From positions 1 to 7,307 of the forward strand of contig JAGWXN010000170.1 in assembly GCA_018969885.1 (NCBI GenBank): 7,307 nt of DNA, given 5' to 3'. Every line of letters starts with the position of its first letter. Within the stretch, counting starts at the first letter, position 1. Of this stretch, positions 5,537 to 7,307 are shown piece by piece. Source of the DNA: Betaproteobacteria bacterium (lineage in GTDB: Bacteria > Pseudomonadota > Gammaproteobacteria > Burkholderiales > Burkholderiaceae). A program made the translations under genes and the position numbers. The notes below the pieces were generated by a model. It was given only the letters and a program-made list of their open reading frames with translations. It searched no databases and had not been told where the DNA came from.

Positions 5537-6505
5537 ATGAATTCTCCCGCACCTGCCGCCGGTCCCCCATCGTCCGGAGAGGCCGCGCCGCCGCGCCGCT
5601 GGTGGATCTGGGTCATCCTGGTTGTTGTGGCGGGGGCGCTGATCGCTGCCGCCTGGATGCTGATGAAACCGGACCCCCGGCGCAATGCCCCCGGCGCGGT
5701 GTCGTCGGCACCCAAGGCGGGGCAGACGCCCCCCTCGGCGGCTTCGGGAACCGGTTCGGCGCCCGGCGCGGTAACGCCTGGTTCGACCGAGGCGTCCGGC
5801 ACGGCAGCATCGGGGGCGCCCGCTGGAGCACCCGCCGCCCCGGCAGGCGCGGGCAGCCCACGCTACCCAGTCGAGCGCATTCTGGGCGCCGACAGCCCAA
5901 TCGATCCCGCCAGCGCCGCACTGGATGCCGCCGCCTCAGACAAAGCGATTGCCGCCGCGCTGGGCAATTTCCCGGGCCGCGAGCAGCTGCTCCGCTTCGT
6001 TCTTCCCGCTGACATCGTCCAGAAGATCGTGCTCACAATTGACAACCTGCCGGGTGACAGCATGTCCATGCAATACCGTGCGGTGGTTGCAACGCCGGGG
6101 TCGTTCCAGATCGAGCGGCGCGACGGTGAGCCGGCAATCGCTACCCAGAACGCACGGCGCTATGACGCGTTTGTGGCGTTTGCAAGCGGGCTCGACACAC
6201 GCCGACTGGTGGCGCTCTACAAGCGCTTCTATCCGCTCTTTCAAAAAACCTATCGATCAATCGGCTACCCGGAAGGCCATTTCAACGATCGGGTGGTGCA
6301 GGCCATCGACGATTTGCTCGCTGCGCCCTCGCCCGCAGGTGCGATTTTTCTGGATCAGCCTCGGGTGCTCTATGAATTCGCCGAGAGCTCGCTTGAGCGC
6401 CGCTCGGTCGGGCAACGCATCATGATCCGCGTTGGCCCCGAGCATGCCGCCAAGCTCAAGGCAAAGCTCAGGGAACTGCGGGCGGTGCTCACCCAGGAGA
6501 GCTGA
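5537..6505 (+). CDS. DUF3014 domain protein, membrane-anchored
   Basis: A 322-residue protein with a short cytoplasmic N-terminus, one transmembrane segment at about residues 22-43 (RWWIWVILVVVAGALIAA), and a low-complexity linker rich in Ala, Pro, Gly, Ser and Thr at about 50-107. The folded domain from about 110 to 318 matches DUF3014. Recognisable blocks are LLRFVLPADIVQKIVLTIDNLP, YDAFVAFASGLDTRRLVALYKRFYPLFQ, the GYPEGHFNDRVVQAIDDLL block, and a C-terminal LYEFAESSLE followed by VGPEHAAKLKAKLREL. The basic residues near the N-terminus and lack of a cleavage site suggest a signal anchor with the domain in the periplasm. The function of DUF3014 is not known to me. The start is set by GGAG six bases upstream. 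The following exported-protein gene starts one base after this stop, so the two are almost certainly co-transcribed and may act together in the envelope. Confidence 0.9.
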   Translation: MNSPAPAAGPPSSGEAAPPRRWWIWVILVVVAGALIAAAWMLMKPDPRRNAPGAVSSAPKAGQTPPSAASGTGSAPGAVTPGSTEASGTAASGAPAGAPAAPAGAGSPRYPVERILGADSPIDPASAALDAAASDKAIAAALGNFPGREQLLRFVLPADIVQKIVLTIDNLPGDSMSMQYRAVVATPGSFQIERRDGEPAIATQNARRYDAFVAFASGLDTRRLVALYKRFYPLFQKTYRSIGYPEGHFNDRVVQAIDDLLAAPSPAGAIFLDQPRVLYEFAESSLERRSVGQRIMIRVGPEHAAKLKAKLRELRAVLTQES

Positions 6506-6506
6506 C

Positions 6507-7028
6507 ATGAAGGCCTCGTGCATCCGCACCCAGCTCCGACCACTCATCGCGGCGGCGTCGGTGGGGATGGCGCTCTGGGCGAGCGCGCCCACTGGCAACG
6601 CCCAGACGCTCGCCTGGCGCGAACAGGAAGCCATCGGGTGGGCCTGCGGCGGCATCGGCCTGGAAGAACGGCAGGCGCTGAAAATCCTGGAGGCAAAGGC
6701 CAATGCCGTCATGCTGTTCGTGGCTGGCGGCCGAGGTACTTTGGTGGCCGACGTCAGGCTTCGCGTGGTGTCGGCGGGCGACGCCACCCGGGGGCTGGAG
6801 ATCGTGGCCGACGGCCCAGTCTGCGTCCTGCAGCTACCGGCAGGCAGTTGGAACATCGAGGCCCGCCACGGCGAAACCGTACGCGCGCGCACCGCGATCC
6901 TCAAGCCCCAGGACACTGGTAATCCGCAGCGGCTTCAGTTTGCCTTCCCTGAAGAATCGAATGGCAGCCCGAGGGCGAGTCAGGAGGAGTCTTCGGGCGT
7001 GAGTGACTGGGGTCGGGTGGGACGCTAA
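6507..7028 (+). CDS. Predicted exported protein, 173 residues, beta-rich carboxypeptidase-regulatory-like domain
   Basis: The N-terminus is a likely Sec signal peptide: basic residues, a hydrophobic core (LIAAASVGMALWASA) and a probable cleavage after Ala32 in TGNA-QT. The mature part, about 140 residues, contains GGIGLEERQAL near residue 48 and then alternating strands: VMLFVAG, TLVADVRLRVV, GLEIVADGPVCVLQLPAG, WNIEARHGETVRARTAIL. This pattern, in which an additive strand set ends in LPAGSW or LPPGxY, resembles the carboxypeptidase regulatory-like or transthyretin-like fold of small periplasmic proteins. Cys47 and Cys106 could form a disulfide. The last 25 residues are Ser/Glu-rich and probably disordered. 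The start is one base after the DUF3014 stop, and its ribosome binding site AGGAG (6495-6499) lies inside that gene, implying translational coupling. A precise function is not known. Confidence 0.82.
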   Translation: MKASCIRTQLRPLIAAASVGMALWASAPTGNAQTLAWREQEAIGWACGGIGLEERQALKILEAKANAVMLFVAGGRGTLVADVRLRVVSAGDATRGLEIVADGPVCVLQLPAGSWNIEARHGETVRARTAILKPQDTGNPQRLQFAFPEESNGSPRASQEESSGVSDWGRVGR

Positions 7029-7049
7029 AGCAAGCTGAAGCGTTGATCC

Positions 7050-7307
7050 TCAGCGCACAGCAGCCACCACGCTTGCCACCGCCGTCGTCAGTTTCTTCGC
7101 GTAGCCAATATCCAGAAATTCATTGGGCCCGTGCGCATTCGATCGCGGCCCAAGCACGCCCGTGATCAGAAACTGCGCCTGCGGGAAATAGTTGCCCAAC
7201 ATGTTCATGAAGGGAATGGTGCCGCCTTCGCCGAACCATGCCGGATCGCGGCCGAAGGCGCCCTGCGACGCCTCTCTTAACGCGCGTTCAAGCCAGCCCG
7301 CTGTGGC
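7050..7307 (-). CDS. M20 family metallopeptidase, C-terminal fragment (5' end outside window)
   Basis: The last 85 codons of a gene entering from the right edge, ending at TGA (7052-7050). The reading contains the C-terminal signature of M20 peptidases (ArgE/DapE/carnosinase type): WFGEGGTIPFMNMLG, then FLITGVLGPRSNAHGPNEFL, in which the His of NAHGPNE is a conserved metal-site residue. Such enzymes are dizinc cytoplasmic hydrolases of dipeptides, N-acyl amino acids or related amides. Full-length relatives with this ending are about 450-490 residues, so most of the protein including the other metal ligands is outside. It converges on the exported-protein gene with only 21 bases between the stops; no clear terminator is seen there, only a weak GCTGA/TCAGC pair. 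Confidence 0.92.
   Translation of the reverse strand, partial: ATAGWLERALREASQGAFGRDPAWFGEGGTIPFMNMLGNYFPQAQFLITGVLGPRSNAHGPNEFLDIGYAKKLTTAVASVVAAVR

Noticed and set aside
5308..5802. N-terminal extension of the VOC frame upstream of 5307
   Set aside because: The frame stays open, but an AGGAGA site fixes the start at 5307, the VOC fold begins there, and the extension is antisense to the DUF3014 gene.
1..7307. CRISPR array, tRNA, insertion sequence, phage or defence-system content
   Set aside because: No regularly spaced repeats, cloverleaf, transposase-like product or recognisable defence domain was seen. All coding space is explained by metabolic, transport, regulatory and envelope genes.

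Overview
The window is GC-rich, densely packed bacterial DNA with short intergenic gaps. The gene content points to a betaproteobacterium, probably Burkholderiales: a TRAP transporter subunit, a NahR/DntR-type LysR regulator, a flavin hydroxylase followed by a DUF2783 gene, a DUF3014 membrane protein, and an M20 peptidase. That placement is inferred from family distribution, not from a marker gene. No RNA gene, CRISPR array, insertion sequence or integrase is visible.

Left part (1-1849). A TRAP transporter small permease (DctQ type) runs off the left edge on the minus strand. Divergent from it is a complete metallo-beta-lactamase-fold hydrolase (540-1442). Next comes a minus-strand gene for an 81-residue protein of unknown function, followed by a strong intrinsic terminator (1520-1555).

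Middle part (1850-5307). An AT-rich gap of 117 bases separates the 81-residue gene from a divergent LysR-type regulator (1967-2944). Facing the regulator is a three-gene minus-strand operon: a VOC-superfamily protein (5307-4759), a class A FAD-dependent aromatic hydroxylase (4752-3133) and a 64-residue DUF2783 protein (3110-2916). The genes are 6 and 22 bases apart, and the last one overlaps the 3' end of the regulator gene by 29 bases. The operon looks like a peripheral aromatic catabolism module. The hydroxylase would hydroxylate a phenolic or aromatic-acid substrate, and the VOC protein could act on its product or on a related metabolite. The LysR protein is the natural candidate regulator, though its gene lies at the far end of the operon. 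The substrate cannot be read from sequence.

Right part (5308-7307). A 229-base divergent gap with operator-like inverted repeats leads to a plus-strand pair. One is a membrane-anchored DUF3014 protein with an Ala/Pro/Gly/Ser-rich linker (5537-6505). The other is a predicted exported 173-residue protein (6507-7028), which starts one base after the previous stop. The last 85 codons of an M20-family metallopeptidase enter from the right edge on the minus strand.

Most of the window is ordinary chromosomal DNA. The parts most worth a second look are the VOC/hydroxylase/DUF2783 operon, the VOC metal-ligand pattern, the unidentified 81-residue protein, and the dyads in the two divergent control regions.
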